Source: Roseovarius pacificus
GTDB taxonomy: Bacteria > Pseudomonadota > Alphaproteobacteria > Rhodobacterales > Rhodobacteraceae
DNA: 64,000 nt
Assembly: GCF_900142665.1 (NCBI RefSeq)
Contig: NZ_FRBR01000009.1
Coordinates: forward strand, 1-64,000
Reading direction: 5' to 3'
The notes under the pieces are model-generated. The model saw only the letters and a list, made by a program, of their open reading frames with translations. It had not been told where the DNA came from and did not search any database. Numbering within the stretch: the stretch's first letter is position 1; every line of letters starts with the position of its first letter. Both the position numbers and the translations under genes were made by a program. Below are positions 1 through 9,656 of this stretch, one piece after another.

Positions 1-45
1 GCAGACCTCTTCACTGCCGTCCCGGAACTCACAGAGAAACTCTGA
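1..45 (+). CDS. etfA: Electron transfer flavoprotein alpha subunit, C-terminal end only
   Basis: The first 45 bases translate in frame 1 to ADLFTAVPELTEKL followed by TGA, which matches the usual C-terminus of ETF alpha subunits. ETF passes electrons from acyl-CoA dehydrogenases to ETF-ubiquinone oxidoreductase. In Rhodobacterales etfB-etfA is commonly followed by hbd, which lies about 1 kb downstream here on the same strand, supporting the call. Only 14 residues are visible, so the identity depends on this short tail and the context. Confidence 0.6.
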   Translation, partial: ADLFTAVPELTEKL

Positions 46-68
46 GACCGGCGCCCCCGAACATCCCG

Positions 69-98
69 AAAGGCCCGCCAGACCGGCGGGCCTTTTTC
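69..98. terminator. Rho-independent terminator after etfA
   Basis: A 9-bp stem (AGGCCCGCC, 71-79, with GGCGGGCCT, 85-93) with a 5-nt loop is followed by a T run on the plus strand. It ends etfA. Its T tract overlaps the stop codon of the convergent DUF6473 gene, and the A residues before the stem would also give a U tract on the minus strand, so it may work both ways. Confidence 0.85.
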
Positions 99-936
99 AT
101 CTCCGGGCCATGACCCCGCGCAAGGCCGGGATCAACGCCAGCGCGGCCTCCACATGGGCCGCCGGGCCCAGCAACTCCCCGGCGGCCGGGGCCTCGATTT
201 GTGAAAACACCATGCCGCTGGTCCCGGTCCTGAGCGCGGTTGCACTGGCCGTCACCTCGATCAGATGCGCCGCCTGGCCGCGCACCGTTTCCAGCATCGG
301 CCGCGTCACGAAGGCCGGGTCCTGCGCCACATCCGCGCCGTCGCAATCCCGCCCCGGACGGCGGGCGGCGAACCATAGCAGGATCACCGGCGGCCCGTCG
401 CGCCCGATCAGCTCCACCATGCGCTCCACCCAGACGGTGCGCAACTCCTCGCGCACCAGATCGAACCGCTCGGGTGAGACCGCCTGCAAGCGCCGCAGCA
501 TATGGCGTGTAAAGTGGAATTCGGTGAAATCCATCTCGGGAAACAGGCGCATCAGGGCGTCCGTGGCCCTCACGAACCGGTCGTTGCGCCGCGCATGTAC
601 GCCGTAGAACCGGTTGGTCATGTTCTGCGCGCCCGGCACTTGCAGCACCACGGCCCGCGCCCCGGCCCGCGCATATGCCATGCCCGGATCGTTCAGCAAC
701 ACGTCCAGCCCGGCATTGGGCCAGCCCATGTTGACGCAGGTTTCCCCCATGTGCCGCCCGATCATCGCCGGAAACGGCTCGCGTATGAACTTGCCATAGG
801 TTTCCGTGCCGCCCAGAAAGACGATGTAATCGCCCGTCAGCGCGCGGCGCGGCCCGCGAAACGTCAGTTTCGAGCCGGGATACCGGCACGGGCAGTAGTC
901 AAGGGGCGCCCGCCCCCCCAAGGGTTCGTAACTCAT
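97..936 (-). CDS. DUF6473 family protein
   Basis: A 279-residue protein beginning MSYEPLGGRAPLDYCPCRYP. The start at 936 is chosen over one 26 codons upstream because the family begins with this MSYE..LDYxPCRYxGSKL pattern. The family is a roseobacter-lineage protein of unknown function. The stretch FLGGTETYGKFIREPFP near residues 40-56 and the alternating strand/helix pattern recall SGNH-like or Rossmann-type folds, but no catalytic set is certain. It is convergent with etfA and shares its terminator. No signal peptide or membrane segment is seen. Confidence 0.65.
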   Translation of the reverse strand: MSYEPLGGRAPLDYCPCRYPGSKLTFRGPRRALTGDYIVFLGGTETYGKFIREPFPAMIGRHMGETCVNMGWPNAGLDVLLNDPGMAYARAGARAVVLQVPGAQNMTNRFYGVHARRNDRFVRATDALMRLFPEMDFTEFHFTRHMLRRLQAVSPERFDLVREELRTVWVERMVELIGRDGPPVILLWFAARRPGRDCDGADVAQDPAFVTRPMLETVRGQAAHLIEVTASATALRTGTSGMVFSQIEAPAAGELLGPAAHVEAALALIPALRGVMARR

Positions 937-1096
937 TTTCACCCACCATGTTTTGTCACCCGACAGCAGAGTCGCCGACGCATGTTGAGATTTCTCTAAG
1001 GGAAGAATTTGCATCGGATTTTAGGCATCACCGGCCCTTGCGGCCCGCCCCCGGCCACGCCTATTGTGACGCAGGTCACAGCGAAAGGCAGGCGAC

Positions 1097-1972
1097 ATGG
1101 AGATCGGTAAAATCGGCGTCATCGGCGCGGGGCAGATGGGCAACGGCATTGCCCATGTGATGGCGCTGGCCGGCTACGACGTATGGCTCAACGACATCAG
1201 CGCCGACGCGCTCGAGGCCGCGCTGGCCACCATTCGCAAGAACCTGGATCGTCAGGTCAGCCGCGACAGGATCAGCGCCGATGAGATGGAGGCCGCCCTC
1301 GCACGGATCACCACCACCATGACGCTGACCGATCTGGGCGCCACCGATCTGGTGATCGAGGCCGCCACCGAACGCGAAACCGTCAAACAGGCGATCTTCG
1401 ACGAATTGCTGCCCCATCTTCAGCCGCACACGATCCTGACGTCGAACACCTCGTCGATCTCGATCACCCGGCTGGCCAGCCGCACCGACCGCCCCGAGAA
1501 ATTCATGGGGTTCCACTTCATGAACCCGGTGCCGGTGATGCAGCTGGTGGAACTGATCCGTGGCATCGCCACTGATCGCGAAACCTATGACGCCTGCCTT
1601 GCCGTGGTGGAAAAGCTGGGCAAGACCGCCGCCTCGGCCGAGGATTTCCCCGCCTTCATCGTCAACCGCATCCTGATGCCGATGATCAACGAGGCGGTCT
1701 ATACCCTCTATGAGGGCGTCGGCAACGTGAACTCCATCGACCAGTCCATGAAGCTGGGCGCGAACCACCCGATGGGGCCGCTGGAACTGGCCGATTTCAT
1801 CGGGCTGGACACCTGCCTTGCGATCATGAACGTGCTGCATGACGGGCTGGCCGATACCAAATACCGCCCCTGCCCGCTGCTGACGAAATATGTCGAGGCC
1901 GGCTGGCTGGGCCGCAAGACGGGCCGCGGATTCTACGATTACCGGGGCGAAACGCCGGTGCCCACGCGCTGA
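1097..1972 (+). CDS. hbd: 3-hydroxybutyryl-CoA dehydrogenase
   Basis: A 291-residue NAD(P)-dependent dehydrogenase that interconverts acetoacetyl-CoA and 3-hydroxybutyryl-CoA. The N-terminus carries the Rossmann motif VIGAGQMGNGIAHVMALAGY. The signature HFMNPVPVMQLVELIRG supplies the catalytic His-Asn pair, and the C-terminal helical dimer domain includes GANHPMGPLELADFIGLD. Length and domains are normal for the single-domain bacterial form. In this lineage it usually follows etfBA, whose end is at the left edge. It fits acetate and polyhydroxybutyrate metabolism and the ethylmalonyl-CoA pathway. It is convergent with the acyltransferase gene, with only 12 bases between the stops. Confidence 0.9.
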   Translation: MEIGKIGVIGAGQMGNGIAHVMALAGYDVWLNDISADALEAALATIRKNLDRQVSRDRISADEMEAALARITTTMTLTDLGATDLVIEAATERETVKQAIFDELLPHLQPHTILTSNTSSISITRLASRTDRPEKFMGFHFMNPVPVMQLVELIRGIATDRETYDACLAVVEKLGKTAASAEDFPAFIVNRILMPMINEAVYTLYEGVGNVNSIDQSMKLGANHPMGPLELADFIGLDTCLAIMNVLHDGLADTKYRPCPLLTKYVEAGWLGRKTGRGFYDYRGETPVPTR

Positions 1973-1984
1973 TCCCGGCGGGGT

Positions 1985-2899
1985 TCAGCCCCCGTCCCGG
2001 CCCAGCGACAGCGTATGTTCGCGCAGCCACGCCATGAAACCGCGCGGATCGCTTTGCAGCATCGCCATCTTGTCCGCCGGCACCGGCGGGCCCACCACCG
2101 GTTTCTGCGGCCTGTTGCAACTGTGCACGACCTCGTGCAGCAACAGCGACTGGCGCAGCGTCGGCGACAGCCGGTTGGCCACCTGATACCAGCGCGAATT
2201 CGCACCGGGGAAATAGATCGGCACCACCGTCGCCCCCGACCGGCGGATCATCTGCGCGGTGAACACGTTCCACTCGCGCTCGATCACCGGCCCGAACATC
2301 GAATCCGACGAGGCCACCACCCCCGAGGGAAACACGCTGATCAGCCCGCCCTCTTTCAGATGGGCCATCGCCTTGGCGCGCATTTCCACCGATTTGCGCT
2401 GCGCATCCGGTTCATGCGGGAACGGCACCGGGATCATGTACGAGGCCGCGACCTCGTCGATCCCCGTCAACAGGGCGCGCGTCAGGATCTTGTAATCGGT
2501 GCGCCGCCGCCCGATCAGGTCGGCCAGGATCATTCCGTCCACCAGACCATGGGGATGATTGGCCACCGCCACCACCGGTCCCTCGCGCGGGATGTGCTCA
2601 AGCTGCGCGTCGGGGGTTTGCAGATCGATCCCCATCGTGTCCAGCGCCGCGCGCCAGAACGGCTGCCCGGTGGGCGCGCCGCGCCGCTCGAACTGCTTGA
2701 TCATGCGAAGGATCGACAGCTTGCCGGTGAACCATTCGATGGTCCGGATGGTCAGCGCCGTCGCCGGTGAGTCGAAGGAATTGGCATAGGTCAGGCTGCG
2801 CCGGTCATACTTGGTGAAGTTCACCGTTTCGCCGGGTTGTCCGCCACTCTGATCCTTTGCGCCGTCAACCACCTGATCCGTTCCCGTTTCGTCGCGCAT
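1985..2899 (-). CDS. Lysophospholipid acyltransferase family protein (PlsC-like)
   Basis: A 304-residue protein with the acyltransferase motif NHPHGLVDG (an HX4D variant: His-Pro-His-Gly-Leu-Val-Asp) near residue 115 and a downstream FPSGVVASSD block resembling the FPEG acyl-acceptor motif. It probably acylates a lysophospholipid or related acceptor at the inner membrane. The N-terminal 60 residues are polar and poorly conserved in appearance, so the start could lie further in. It is the last gene on the minus strand after the HPr gene, 15 bases downstream, so it may be co-transcribed with the PTS genes. Confidence 0.7.
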   Translation of the reverse strand: MRDETGTDQVVDGAKDQSGGQPGETVNFTKYDRRSLTYANSFDSPATALTIRTIEWFTGKLSILRMIKQFERRGAPTGQPFWRAALDTMGIDLQTPDAQLEHIPREGPVVAVANHPHGLVDGMILADLIGRRRTDYKILTRALLTGIDEVAASYMIPVPFPHEPDAQRKSVEMRAKAMAHLKEGGLISVFPSGVVASSDSMFGPVIEREWNVFTAQMIRRSGATVVPIYFPGANSRWYQVANRLSPTLRQSLLLHEVVHSCNRPQKPVVGPPVPADKMAMLQSDPRGFMAWLREHTLSLGRDGG

Positions 2900-2914
2900 C
2901 GTCGCGCCTTCGCC

Positions 2915-3193
2915 TTACATGTCCTCTCCGAACCGGTTCGCCACCAGCGCCTGCACCGCATCGGCCAACGCCTCGGCGTCCGCCCCCGAAGTCTGCACGT
3001 CAATAGTGGTTCCTTGCGACGCTGCCAACATCAAAAGCCCCATAATGCTGTCCCCTCCGGCAGACATTCCATCATGGCTGACTTCGGCGGTGGCGTCGAA
3101 CCCTTCGACGACCTCCACCAGCTTGGCTGCGGCGCGGGCATGCAGCCCCTTGACGTTGACGATTTCCAGTCGACGCGTGATCGTATCGGACAT
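2915..3193 (-). CDS. ptsH: HPr-family phosphocarrier protein
   Basis: A 92-residue HPr. The phosphorylation site is in VKGLHARAAAKL (His18) and the regulatory-serine loop is in GGDSIMGLLMLAAS. It accepts phosphate from enzyme I and passes it to EIIA. With no sugar EIIB/EIIC genes nearby, it fits the regulatory nitrogen-PTS of alphaproteobacteria. It follows the EIIA gene by 8 bases in the order hprK-rapZ-EIIA-HPr, a conserved alphaproteobacterial arrangement. HprK, encoded upstream, is the expected kinase for the serine site. Confidence 0.92.
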   Translation of the reverse strand: MSDTITRRLEIVNVKGLHARAAAKLVEVVEGFDATAEVSHDGMSAGGDSIMGLLMLAASQGTTIDVQTSGADAEALADAVQALVANRFGEDM

Positions 3194-3201
3194 GAACTCT
3201 T

Positions 3202-3615
3202 CTACCTGTCTGCTTCACTGCACGAAACGTTATGACTGTCGATATACTTGCGCCCGGCGTCCAATGCACTGCGGGCGGCCTCCTGCACCGGCAGATGGCG
3301 GCTTTTGGCCAGCTTGATCAGCATCGGAAGGTTGGCCCCGTAGAGAATGCGCCGGTCACTGGGCCGGCACGCCTTCAGCGAGAGGTTCGAGGGCGACCCC
3401 CCGAACAGGTCGGTCACGATCAGCACACCGTCGCCGGTATCCACCGCGTCGGCGGCGGCGCATATCTCGGCCTGCTTGCCTGCGCGATCCTCGGCGTCTT
3501 CCATCGAGATCGCAACAATGCCCTTCTGCTGGCCGACAACATGTTCGATCGCCCGCAGATATTCCCGAGCCAAACCACCATGCGCCACGATCACGATGCC
3601 GATCAAAGCCGTCAC
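3202..3615 (-). CDS. PTS EIIA component, mannose (ManX) type
   Basis: A 137-residue PTS EIIA of the mannose family. The N-terminal strand IGIVIVAHG places the phosphorylatable histidine at His12, and [17 protein letters not shown] is the typical family block. The start is GTG within a GTGA overlap with the rapZ stop codon, so translation is probably coupled. It would receive phosphate from HPr. Without a membrane permease nearby, its role is likely regulatory, possibly acting on the adjacent ChvG-ChvI system as reported for rhizobial relatives. Confidence 0.9.
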   Translation of the reverse strand: MTALIGIVIVAHGGLAREYLRAIEHVVGQQKGIVAISMEDAEDRAGKQAEICAAADAVDTGDGVLIVTDLFGGSPSNLSLKACRPSDRRILYGANLPMLIKLAKSRHLPVQEAARSALDAGRKYIDSHNVSCSEADR

Positions 3616-4559
3616 TCTCCTACATTGCCGAAACTGTCCTGAACCGGGGCCTGCGGGCCTGCCACTGCCCCCCTCCGTTCCAGCTCGCGATGCCTTATTG
3701 ACACCGCCCAGCCGCCATCCGCAAGGGCCTTGGCCAAAGTTTCTGCCATCGTGACGCTGCGATGCTGCCCGCCCGTGCAGCCGAACCCGATCGCCAGATA
3801 GGCCTTGCCCTCGGCCTCATAGGCCGGCAGCAGCAGACCGGCCAGATCGACCACCTTGTCGCGAAACGCGGCAAAGCGCGGATCGCCCTCTACATATGCC
3901 GCCACCCTTGCATCGCGCCCGTTCAGGTCGCGCAGCGCCTCTTCCCAGTACGGATTGCGCAGAAACCGGCAATCCAGAACCATGTCCAGCCCGCGCGGCA
4001 GCCCGCGCTTGTAGGAAAACGAATGCACCGACACCGCCAGGCGGCTCTGGCCGTCCGGGGCGAACCATTGCTCCAGTTCCGCGCGCAGGTCGTGCGGCGA
4101 CATCTCGGATGTGTCGATCAGCATATCCGCCCGCGCCCGGACCGGCCCCAGCAGATCGAATTCCCGCGCGATCCCCATGCCGGGGCTTTCCGCCGGAGCC
4201 AGCGGATGACGCCGCCGCGTTTCCGAAAACCGCCGCAGCAGCACCTCGGCATTGCAATCGAGATACAGAACCTGCATCGGCGTCCCCGAAAACCCGTCCA
4301 TCCGGTCGATCACCTCGATCAGGGCATTGGTCGAGAAATCCCGGTTGCGCGTATCCACGCCCAGCGCCAGCGGTTTTTCCGGTGTGTCGCCTTCCAGCAG
4401 CCGGGGCAACAGCGACAGCGGCAGGTTGTCGATGGCCTCATAGCCCATATCCTCCAGCGCCCGGATCGCGGTGCTGCGGCCCGCGCCCGACGGGCCGGTG
4501 ACCAGAACCAGCCGGGGCTTGCCCGTGGCCGGTGGATCTGGCTGTGCTGTACTGCTCAT
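3612..4559 (-). CDS. rapZ: RNase adapter RapZ / YvcJ-family nucleotide-binding protein
   Basis: A 315-residue protein with an N-terminal P-loop [20 protein letters not shown] and the C-terminal block [18 protein letters not shown] diagnostic of the RapZ/YvcJ family. ATG at 4559 is preferred over a TTG one codon upstream, because an AAGGGGG ribosome site sits six bases before it. Family members bind nucleotides and, in enterobacteria, guide RNase E-mediated decay of a small RNA; the target here is unknown. It sits between hprK and EIIA, as is common in Rhodobacterales, and overlaps the EIIA start. Confidence 0.92.
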   Translation of the reverse strand: MSSTAQPDPPATGKPRLVLVTGPSGAGRSTAIRALEDMGYEAIDNLPLSLLPRLLEGDTPEKPLALGVDTRNRDFSTNALIEVIDRMDGFSGTPMQVLYLDCNAEVLLRRFSETRRRHPLAPAESPGMGIAREFDLLGPVRARADMLIDTSEMSPHDLRAELEQWFAPDGQSRLAVSVHSFSYKRGLPRGLDMVLDCRFLRNPYWEEALRDLNGRDARVAAYVEGDPRFAAFRDKVVDLAGLLLPAYEAEGKAYLAIGFGCTGGQHRSVTMAETLAKALADGGWAVSIRHRELERRGAVAGPQAPVQDSFGNVGE

Positions 4560-4592
4560 CAACGGCCCCCTTTCGTTCGGTCACCTCGCCCG

Positions 4593-5048
4593 TCAGTCGA
4601 CCCGCCCATACATAAGATATAGTAATATCGCCGAAGGAAAATGGGGGTGCCCCGGATTTCCAAGGATCGGCAGCGAAATATCCAGCACCTTTTCCTCGCC
4701 CCATGGCGGCAGGCGCTCGGGCTCGGGGCGGTCCATGTCCACGATCAGCGCCAGCGGCACCGGCCCGGCTGCGGGGCAGCCCATGATACCGACGCCGCGC
4801 GCCTCGATCCGGCCCCGGATCGCCTCGGGGGCGTCCGCGATCACCTGATCGCCCGTGCGCCGCAGCCGGGTGCGATCGTCGGCCACCAGCCCCGCGCCCA
4901 GCCCGATCAGCGCCAGCGCCAGCCCCGATTTCCCGCTCCCCGAGGTGCCCCGGATCAGCGCCGCGCGGCCATTGGCCGCGACCGTGGTGGCATGCAGGAT
5001 GAGTGGCCCGGCGGCGTCGGCGGAGGCTCCGCTGTCACGCCCCGTCAC
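4593..5048 (-). CDS. hprK: HPr kinase/phosphorylase, short alphaproteobacterial form
   Basis: About 151 residues, matching only the catalytic C-terminal domain of Firmicute HprK. The P-loop is GTSGSGKSGLALALIGLG and is followed by LVADDRTRLRR. The HPr-K signature region includes IEARGVGIMG. A GTG at 5048 is chosen as start because it lies just after the chvG stop codon region; an in-frame ATG at 5111 would overlap chvG by about 60 bases. The protein should phosphorylate HPr on serine. Lack of the N-terminal domain is normal for this group. Confidence 0.85.
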   Translation of the reverse strand: MTGRDSGASADAAGPLILHATTVAANGRAALIRGTSGSGKSGLALALIGLGAGLVADDRTRLRRTGDQVIADAPEAIRGRIEARGVGIMGCPAAGPVPLALIVDMDRPEPERLPPWGEEKVLDISLPILGNPGHPHFPSAILLYLMYGRVD

Positions 5049-5052
5049 GGGA

Positions 5053-6759
5053 TCAGACCGGAAGGCCCACGACGAAACGCGCGCCCAGCGGGTCCGAGGT
5101 GACATCGGCATCGGTCGGGCGGATGTTCTCGGCCCAGATCACACCGTCATGCGCCTCGACGATCTGTTTCGAGATCGACAGGCCAAGGCCCGAATTGTTG
5201 CCGAAATCGCTTTCCGCGCGCTGCGAATAGAACCGCTTGAAGATCTTGGTCAGCGCCTGGTCGGGAATGCCGGGGCCGGTATCCTCGACCACGACCAGCA
5301 CCCGGTTTTCGCGCTTGCGCACCCACAGCCGGATCGCATCGCCATCCTCGCAGAAGCTGATCGCGTTGGTGATCAGGTTGACGAACACCTGCGCCAGCCG
5401 CGCCTCCAGCCCGGTGATCACGATGGCGTCGGCGGGGAAATCGGTGATGAAGTCGATCCCCTTCTTCTCGGCCTCTTCGCCCAGGTAATGGCCCAGGTTG
5501 CGCAGCATCCCGATCAGGTCGAACGGCTCCTGCTCTTCCTTGACCAACTCGCTGTCCAGCCGCGACGCGTTCGAAATATCGCTGACCAGCCGGTCCAGCC
5601 GCCGCACGTCGTGCTCGATCACTTCCAGCAGCTTCTCGCGCTGGTCCTCGCGCTTGGCCACGCGCATCGTGCCCACGGCACTGCGCAGGCTGGCCAGCGG
5701 GTTCTTGATCTCATGCGCCACGTCGGCGGCGAATTGTTCGTTGCTGTCGATCCGGTGATACAGCGCCGACACCATCCCGCGCAGCGCGCCGCTCAGGCGG
5801 CCGATCTCGTCGGGGCGCGCCGTCAGGTCGGGGATGCGAATGCGCCCGCCGCCCTTGTGACGGTTGCGGTCGCCGCCGATCTCCGCCGCCGCGGCCAGAT
5901 CGGCCAGCGGGTTGGCGATGGTCGAGGCCAGGATCAGGCTCAGCCCCACCGACACCGCCGTGGCGATCAGAAACACCCGCAGCACCCATTCGTGCTCGGC
6001 CCTCACCAGCAGGTCGATCTCGCCGGTGGCGTTGGCGATGGCCACCACGGCCACCGGCGCACCGTTTTGCAGAACCTGCGTCGCCGCCGAGAACACGGTG
6101 CGCTCGTTCACCTCGCTGGCGGCGGTCTGCGCACCCTCGCTCAGCGTCGCGGGCACCAGCCCCTGCACCTGATCCAGAACCGTCGTCGGCGCATCGCCCC
6201 CGAACAGGGCGAACGGGGCCGATACCCAATCCCAGACCCGGCTCAGCGCGTCGGTGATGATCGTGCGCTGCAACCGTTCGCGGTCCATCACGCCGGGGCG
6301 GCTGCCCACCGACTGCCCCACCAGCGCGCCGTCGGCGTCGAACACGAACACCTCGACCCCCTGCCGGATATCCAGCCCGGCCAGCGTGCCCGCCACGTCG
6401 ATCCCGTCGCCGGTCATCAGGTTCACCGGCGCGCCGGCGGGCAATTGCACCTCGAACACGTCGGCGACCAGTTCGACCTCGCTGACAAGATTGCTGGCCC
6501 GCTGCAACGCCAGACTGTCGCGCGAGGAATTGAGATACAGGATTCCGGTCAGCAGCACGCTGAGCGCGACAAGGTTGAACGTGATGATCTTACGGGTCAG
6601 CGACGAATTCTTGACCGTGCGGAACCCCCTGCGCTCGCGGCGCGAACGCAGTTCCGAATCCGTGACATTGTCGGGCGACACGAAATCGTCGCCCAGAACA
6701 ACATCGTCGTCCCGCCGATGCGCGGTGTCGCGCATGTCGATGCCCTCGGCCAGCGCCAT
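5053..6759 (-). CDS. chvG: Two-component sensor histidine kinase ChvG (ExoS type)
   Basis: A 568-residue membrane kinase. TM1 is IITFNLVALSVLLTGILYLN near residue 60, followed by a periplasmic sensing region of roughly 200 residues, TM2 near residue 285 and a HAMP. The H-box is FAADVAHEIKNPLASLRS with His near residue 348. The N box, DTGPGIP and GLGLSISKQIVEAHDG boxes complete an intact ATP-binding domain. Its ATG overlaps the chvI stop by one base (TAATG), so the pair is translationally coupled. In rhizobia and Agrobacterium this system responds to acid and envelope conditions. Confidence 0.93.
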   Translation of the reverse strand: MALAEGIDMRDTAHRRDDDVVLGDDFVSPDNVTDSELRSRRERRGFRTVKNSSLTRKIITFNLVALSVLLTGILYLNSSRDSLALQRASNLVSEVELVADVFEVQLPAGAPVNLMTGDGIDVAGTLAGLDIRQGVEVFVFDADGALVGQSVGSRPGVMDRERLQRTIITDALSRVWDWVSAPFALFGGDAPTTVLDQVQGLVPATLSEGAQTAASEVNERTVFSAATQVLQNGAPVAVVAIANATGEIDLLVRAEHEWVLRVFLIATAVSVGLSLILASTIANPLADLAAAAEIGGDRNRHKGGGRIRIPDLTARPDEIGRLSGALRGMVSALYHRIDSNEQFAADVAHEIKNPLASLRSAVGTMRVAKREDQREKLLEVIEHDVRRLDRLVSDISNASRLDSELVKEEQEPFDLIGMLRNLGHYLGEEAEKKGIDFITDFPADAIVITGLEARLAQVFVNLITNAISFCEDGDAIRLWVRKRENRVLVVVEDTGPGIPDQALTKIFKRFYSQRAESDFGNNSGLGLSISKQIVEAHDGVIWAENIRPTDADVTSDPLGARFVVGLPV

Positions 6760-7460
6760 TACTCTTCGTTATACCGATAGCCGATCCCGTACAGCGTCTC
6801 AATCGCCGAGAAATCGGAATCCACCATGCGCAACTTCTTGCGAAGGCGCTTGATATGGCTGTCGATCGTGCGGTCGTCCACATAGACCTGATCGTCATAG
6901 GCCACATCCATCAGCTGATCGCGGCTTTTCACGAAACCGGGGCGCTGCGCCAGTGCCTGCAACAGCAGGAATTCCGTCACCGTCAGCGACACGTCCTTGC
7001 CCTTCCAGCTGACCGCGTGGCGCAACGGGTCCATCCGCAGCTGGCCGCGTTCGATCACCTTGGTGTCTTCGGTATCGGCCACCACCTCGCCGGCCACCGC
7101 ATCCTGCCGCCGCAACAGCGCGCGGATGCGTTCGACCAGCAAACGCTGGCTGAACGGCTTCTTCACGTAATCGTCCGCGCCCATGCGCAGCCCGAGCACC
7201 TCGTCGATCTCGTCGTCTTTCGAGGTCAGGAAAATGACCGGCATCGAGGTCTTCTGCCGAAGCCGTTGCAACAGGTCCATGCCGTCCATGCGCGGCATCT
7301 TGATGTCCAGCACCGCCATGTCTGGCAGTTTCTTGCTGAAGGCATCGAAGGCCTGCTGACCGTCATTATAAGTGTCCACTTCAAAACCCTCGGCCTCGAG
7401 GGTCATCGAAACCGATGTCAGAATATTCCTGTCATCGTCCACCAGGGCGATCTTCGACAT
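6759..7460 (-). CDS. chvI: Two-component response regulator ChvI
   Basis: A 233-residue OmpR/PhoB-type regulator. The receiver carries the acidic pocket VDDD (residues 7-10), phospho-acceptor Asp52 in [10 protein letters not shown] and the TSKDDE lysine. The winged-helix C-terminus includes [18 protein letters not shown]. The start at [10 protein letters not shown] is chosen because AAGGAAC precedes it and the upstream extension (Lys/Asn-rich) is not part of the family. It is divergent from pckA across a 373-bp intergenic region, and partner of the kinase encoded directly downstream. Confidence 0.94.
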   Translation of the reverse strand: MSKIALVDDDRNILTSVSMTLEAEGFEVDTYNDGQQAFDAFSKKLPDMAVLDIKMPRMDGMDLLQRLRQKTSMPVIFLTSKDDEIDEVLGLRMGADDYVKKPFSQRLLVERIRALLRRQDAVAGEVVADTEDTKVIERGQLRMDPLRHAVSWKGKDVSLTVTEFLLLQALAQRPGFVKSRDQLMDVAYDDQVYVDDRTIDSHIKRLRKKLRMVDSDFSAIETLYGIGYRYNEE

Positions 7461-7833
7461 GTCACCGTTCCTTGTACTGCTCTGTTTGTTGTTGTTTTTT
7501 TTCGCCAATATGCGCGGTTTCGTGCTTTACAATCAATCCCAAAGTGCGAATCGGCCCGTTCGCGCCACAATATTGAGCCAAAAAATTCTTGATAATGACT
7601 TAATTGACTCACCCGTCATACGGCACGGCTCGTATGCTTGCGCTAACACATGTCTGGTTGCGCTAACTTGGGCGTGGTTGCGCTAACTGCGCTAAAGCGT
7701 CCTGTTCTTTTACGGAAACGTCATGTTATGAGGCCGCCAGGGCATGGCATGCACTGCCATACCGGTGCCGCACCGGCACTACGGACCAAGGCCGCCGCAC
7801 TGGCCGGCCACCGCGAACAGGAGCGTGAAAGAC
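7461..7833. promoter_or_regulatory. Divergent control region between chvI and pckA, with repeated GCGCTAA motif
   Basis: This 373-bp gap has no credible gene. It holds three perfect copies of TTGCGCTAAC at 7638-7647, 7658-7667 and 7678-7687, exactly 20 bp apart, and a fourth variant CTGCGCTAAA at 7687-7696. They lie about 140-200 bp before the pckA start. GCGCTAA resembles half of the palindrome TTAGCGCTAA, a form seen in LacI-family operators, so a PckR-like regulator is one possibility. The chvI-proximal part is A+T-rich, consistent with a promoter. Confidence 0.6.
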
Positions 7834-9432
7834 ATGACATCTGGACGGGTCAACCCGCAATTCCGGCTTGAGGATCAAGGCATCACCGGGCTGGGAAATG
7901 TCTATTACAACCTCATCGAGCCCGCGCTGATCGAACAGGCGCTGAAGAACGGCGAAGGCACCCTTGGCAATGGCGGCGCACTTCTGGTGACCACCGGCAA
8001 GTTCACCGGCCGCTCGCCAAAGGACAAGCACGTCGTCAGGACCGACAGCGTCGCCGATACGATCTGGTGGGACAACAACGCCGAAATGTCGCCCGAAGGG
8101 TTCGATGCCCTGTACGACGACATGCTCGCGCATATGCAGGGCGGCACCTGTTACGTGCAGGATCTCACCGGCGGGGCCGATCCCGCCCATGCGATCAACG
8201 TGCGCATGGTCACCGAACTGGCGTGGCACGGGTTGTTCATCCGCCACCTCCTGCGCCGCCCCGACCGCGACGCGCTGGACAGTTTCACCGCCGATTTCAC
8301 CGTCATCAACTGCCCCAGCTTTCAGGCCGACCCGGCCAAACACGGCTGCCGCTCCGAGACCGTGATCGCGATGAACTTCGACCGCAGGATCATCCTGATC
8401 GGCGGCACCGAATACGCGGGGGAGAACAAGAAATCGGTCTTTACCCTGCTCAACTACCTGCTGCCCGAAAAAGGCGTGATGCCGATGCACTGCTCGGCCA
8501 ACCATGCCGATGGCAACCCGGTGGACACCGCCGTGTTTTTCGGCCTGTCGGGCACCGGCAAGACCACCCTGTCGGCCGATCCCGCGCGCACGCTGATCGG
8601 CGATGACGAACACGGCTGGTCCGAGCGCGGCACCTTCAACTTCGAAGGCGGCTGCTATGCCAAGACCATCAACCTCAACCCCGAGGCCGAGCCGGAAATC
8701 TACGCGACCACCAGCAAGTTCGGCACCGTGATCGAGAACATGGTGTTCGATCCCGAAACGCTCGAACTGGATTTCGACGACGATTCGCTCACCGCGAACA
8801 TGCGCTGCGCCTATCCGCTCGAATACATCTCGAACGCGTCCGGCACGGCGCTTGGCGGGCACCCCAAGAACGTCATCATGCTGACCTGCGACGCCTTCGG
8901 CGTTCTGCCTCCGATCGCGCGGCTGACCCCGGCGCAGGCCATGTATCACTTCCTGTCGGGCTTCACCTCCAAGGTGGCCGGCACCGAACGCGGCGTGACC
9001 GAACCCGAGCCGACCTTCTCCACCTGCTTCGGTGCGCCCTTCATGCCGCGCCGCCCCGAGGTCTACGGCAACCTGCTGCGCGACAAGATCGCCAAGCACG
9101 GCGCAACCTGCTGGCTGGTCAACACCGGCTGGACCGGCGGGGCCTACGGCACCGGATCGCGCATGCCCATCAAGGCCACCCGCGCCCTGCTGACCGCCGC
9201 GCTCAACGGGTCGCTGAACGAGGTCGAGTTCCGCAAGGACGACAATTTCGGCTTTGACGTGCCCGTGGCCGTGCCCGGCGTGGCCGAGGTTCTGCTGGAC
9301 CCGCGCCGCACCTGGGACGATCCCGAAGCCTATGACCGCCAGGCCGCCAAGCTGGTGCAGATGTTCGCCGACAATTTCGAACAATACGTCCCCTATATCG
9401 ACGACGACGTGAAAGCGGCGGCACTCGGCTGA
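7834..9432 (+). CDS. pckA: Phosphoenolpyruvate carboxykinase (ATP)
   Basis: A 532-residue enzyme converting oxaloacetate and ATP to phosphoenolpyruvate, CO2 and ADP, the entry to gluconeogenesis. The kinase loop is [16 protein letters not shown], and the substrate-binding regions include [13 protein letters not shown] and [15 protein letters not shown]. The start at 7834 ([10 protein letters not shown]) is supported by AGGAG 11 bases upstream; longer in-frame starts lack a ribosome site. Position divergent from chvI-chvG is conserved in alphaproteobacteria. A hairpin terminator follows. Confidence 0.96.
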   Translation: MTSGRVNPQFRLEDQGITGLGNVYYNLIEPALIEQALKNGEGTLGNGGALLVTTGKFTGRSPKDKHVVRTDSVADTIWWDNNAEMSPEGFDALYDDMLAHMQGGTCYVQDLTGGADPAHAINVRMVTELAWHGLFIRHLLRRPDRDALDSFTADFTVINCPSFQADPAKHGCRSETVIAMNFDRRIILIGGTEYAGENKKSVFTLLNYLLPEKGVMPMHCSANHADGNPVDTAVFFGLSGTGKTTLSADPARTLIGDDEHGWSERGTFNFEGGCYAKTINLNPEAEPEIYATTSKFGTVIENMVFDPETLELDFDDDSLTANMRCAYPLEYISNASGTALGGHPKNVIMLTCDAFGVLPPIARLTPAQAMYHFLSGFTSKVAGTERGVTEPEPTFSTCFGAPFMPRRPEVYGNLLRDKIAKHGATCWLVNTGWTGGAYGTGSRMPIKATRALLTAALNGSLNEVEFRKDDNFGFDVPVAVPGVAEVLLDPRRTWDDPEAYDRQAAKLVQMFADNFEQYVPYIDDDVKAAALG

Positions 9433-9463
9433 CGCCACGCGGCGCGCGGCGATATCGATCTTC

Positions 9464-9496
9464 AAACGCTCCGGTCCGATGGCCGGGGCGTTTTTC
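9464..9496 (+). terminator. Rho-independent terminator after pckA
   Basis: Arms AACGCTCCGG (65-74 of the 9400 block) and CCGGGGCGTT (9483-9492), with one mispair, enclose an 8-nt loop and run into TTTTT. It lies 30 bases after the pckA stop. Confidence 0.8.
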
Positions 9497-9656
9497 ATGT
9501 CCGGCCGCGCCTGTGGCCGTATCGTGATTTATCTCCTCTTGCCGCACCTCCGCTATCGTGACCGCCATGCGCGCCATCGGGCCGACTCGGGCGCGCAGCA
9601 CCACGATGCCGGGGAAAGGTTGCAAACGGGTTAAGGGCGCGGCGGACGGCTCCCGA

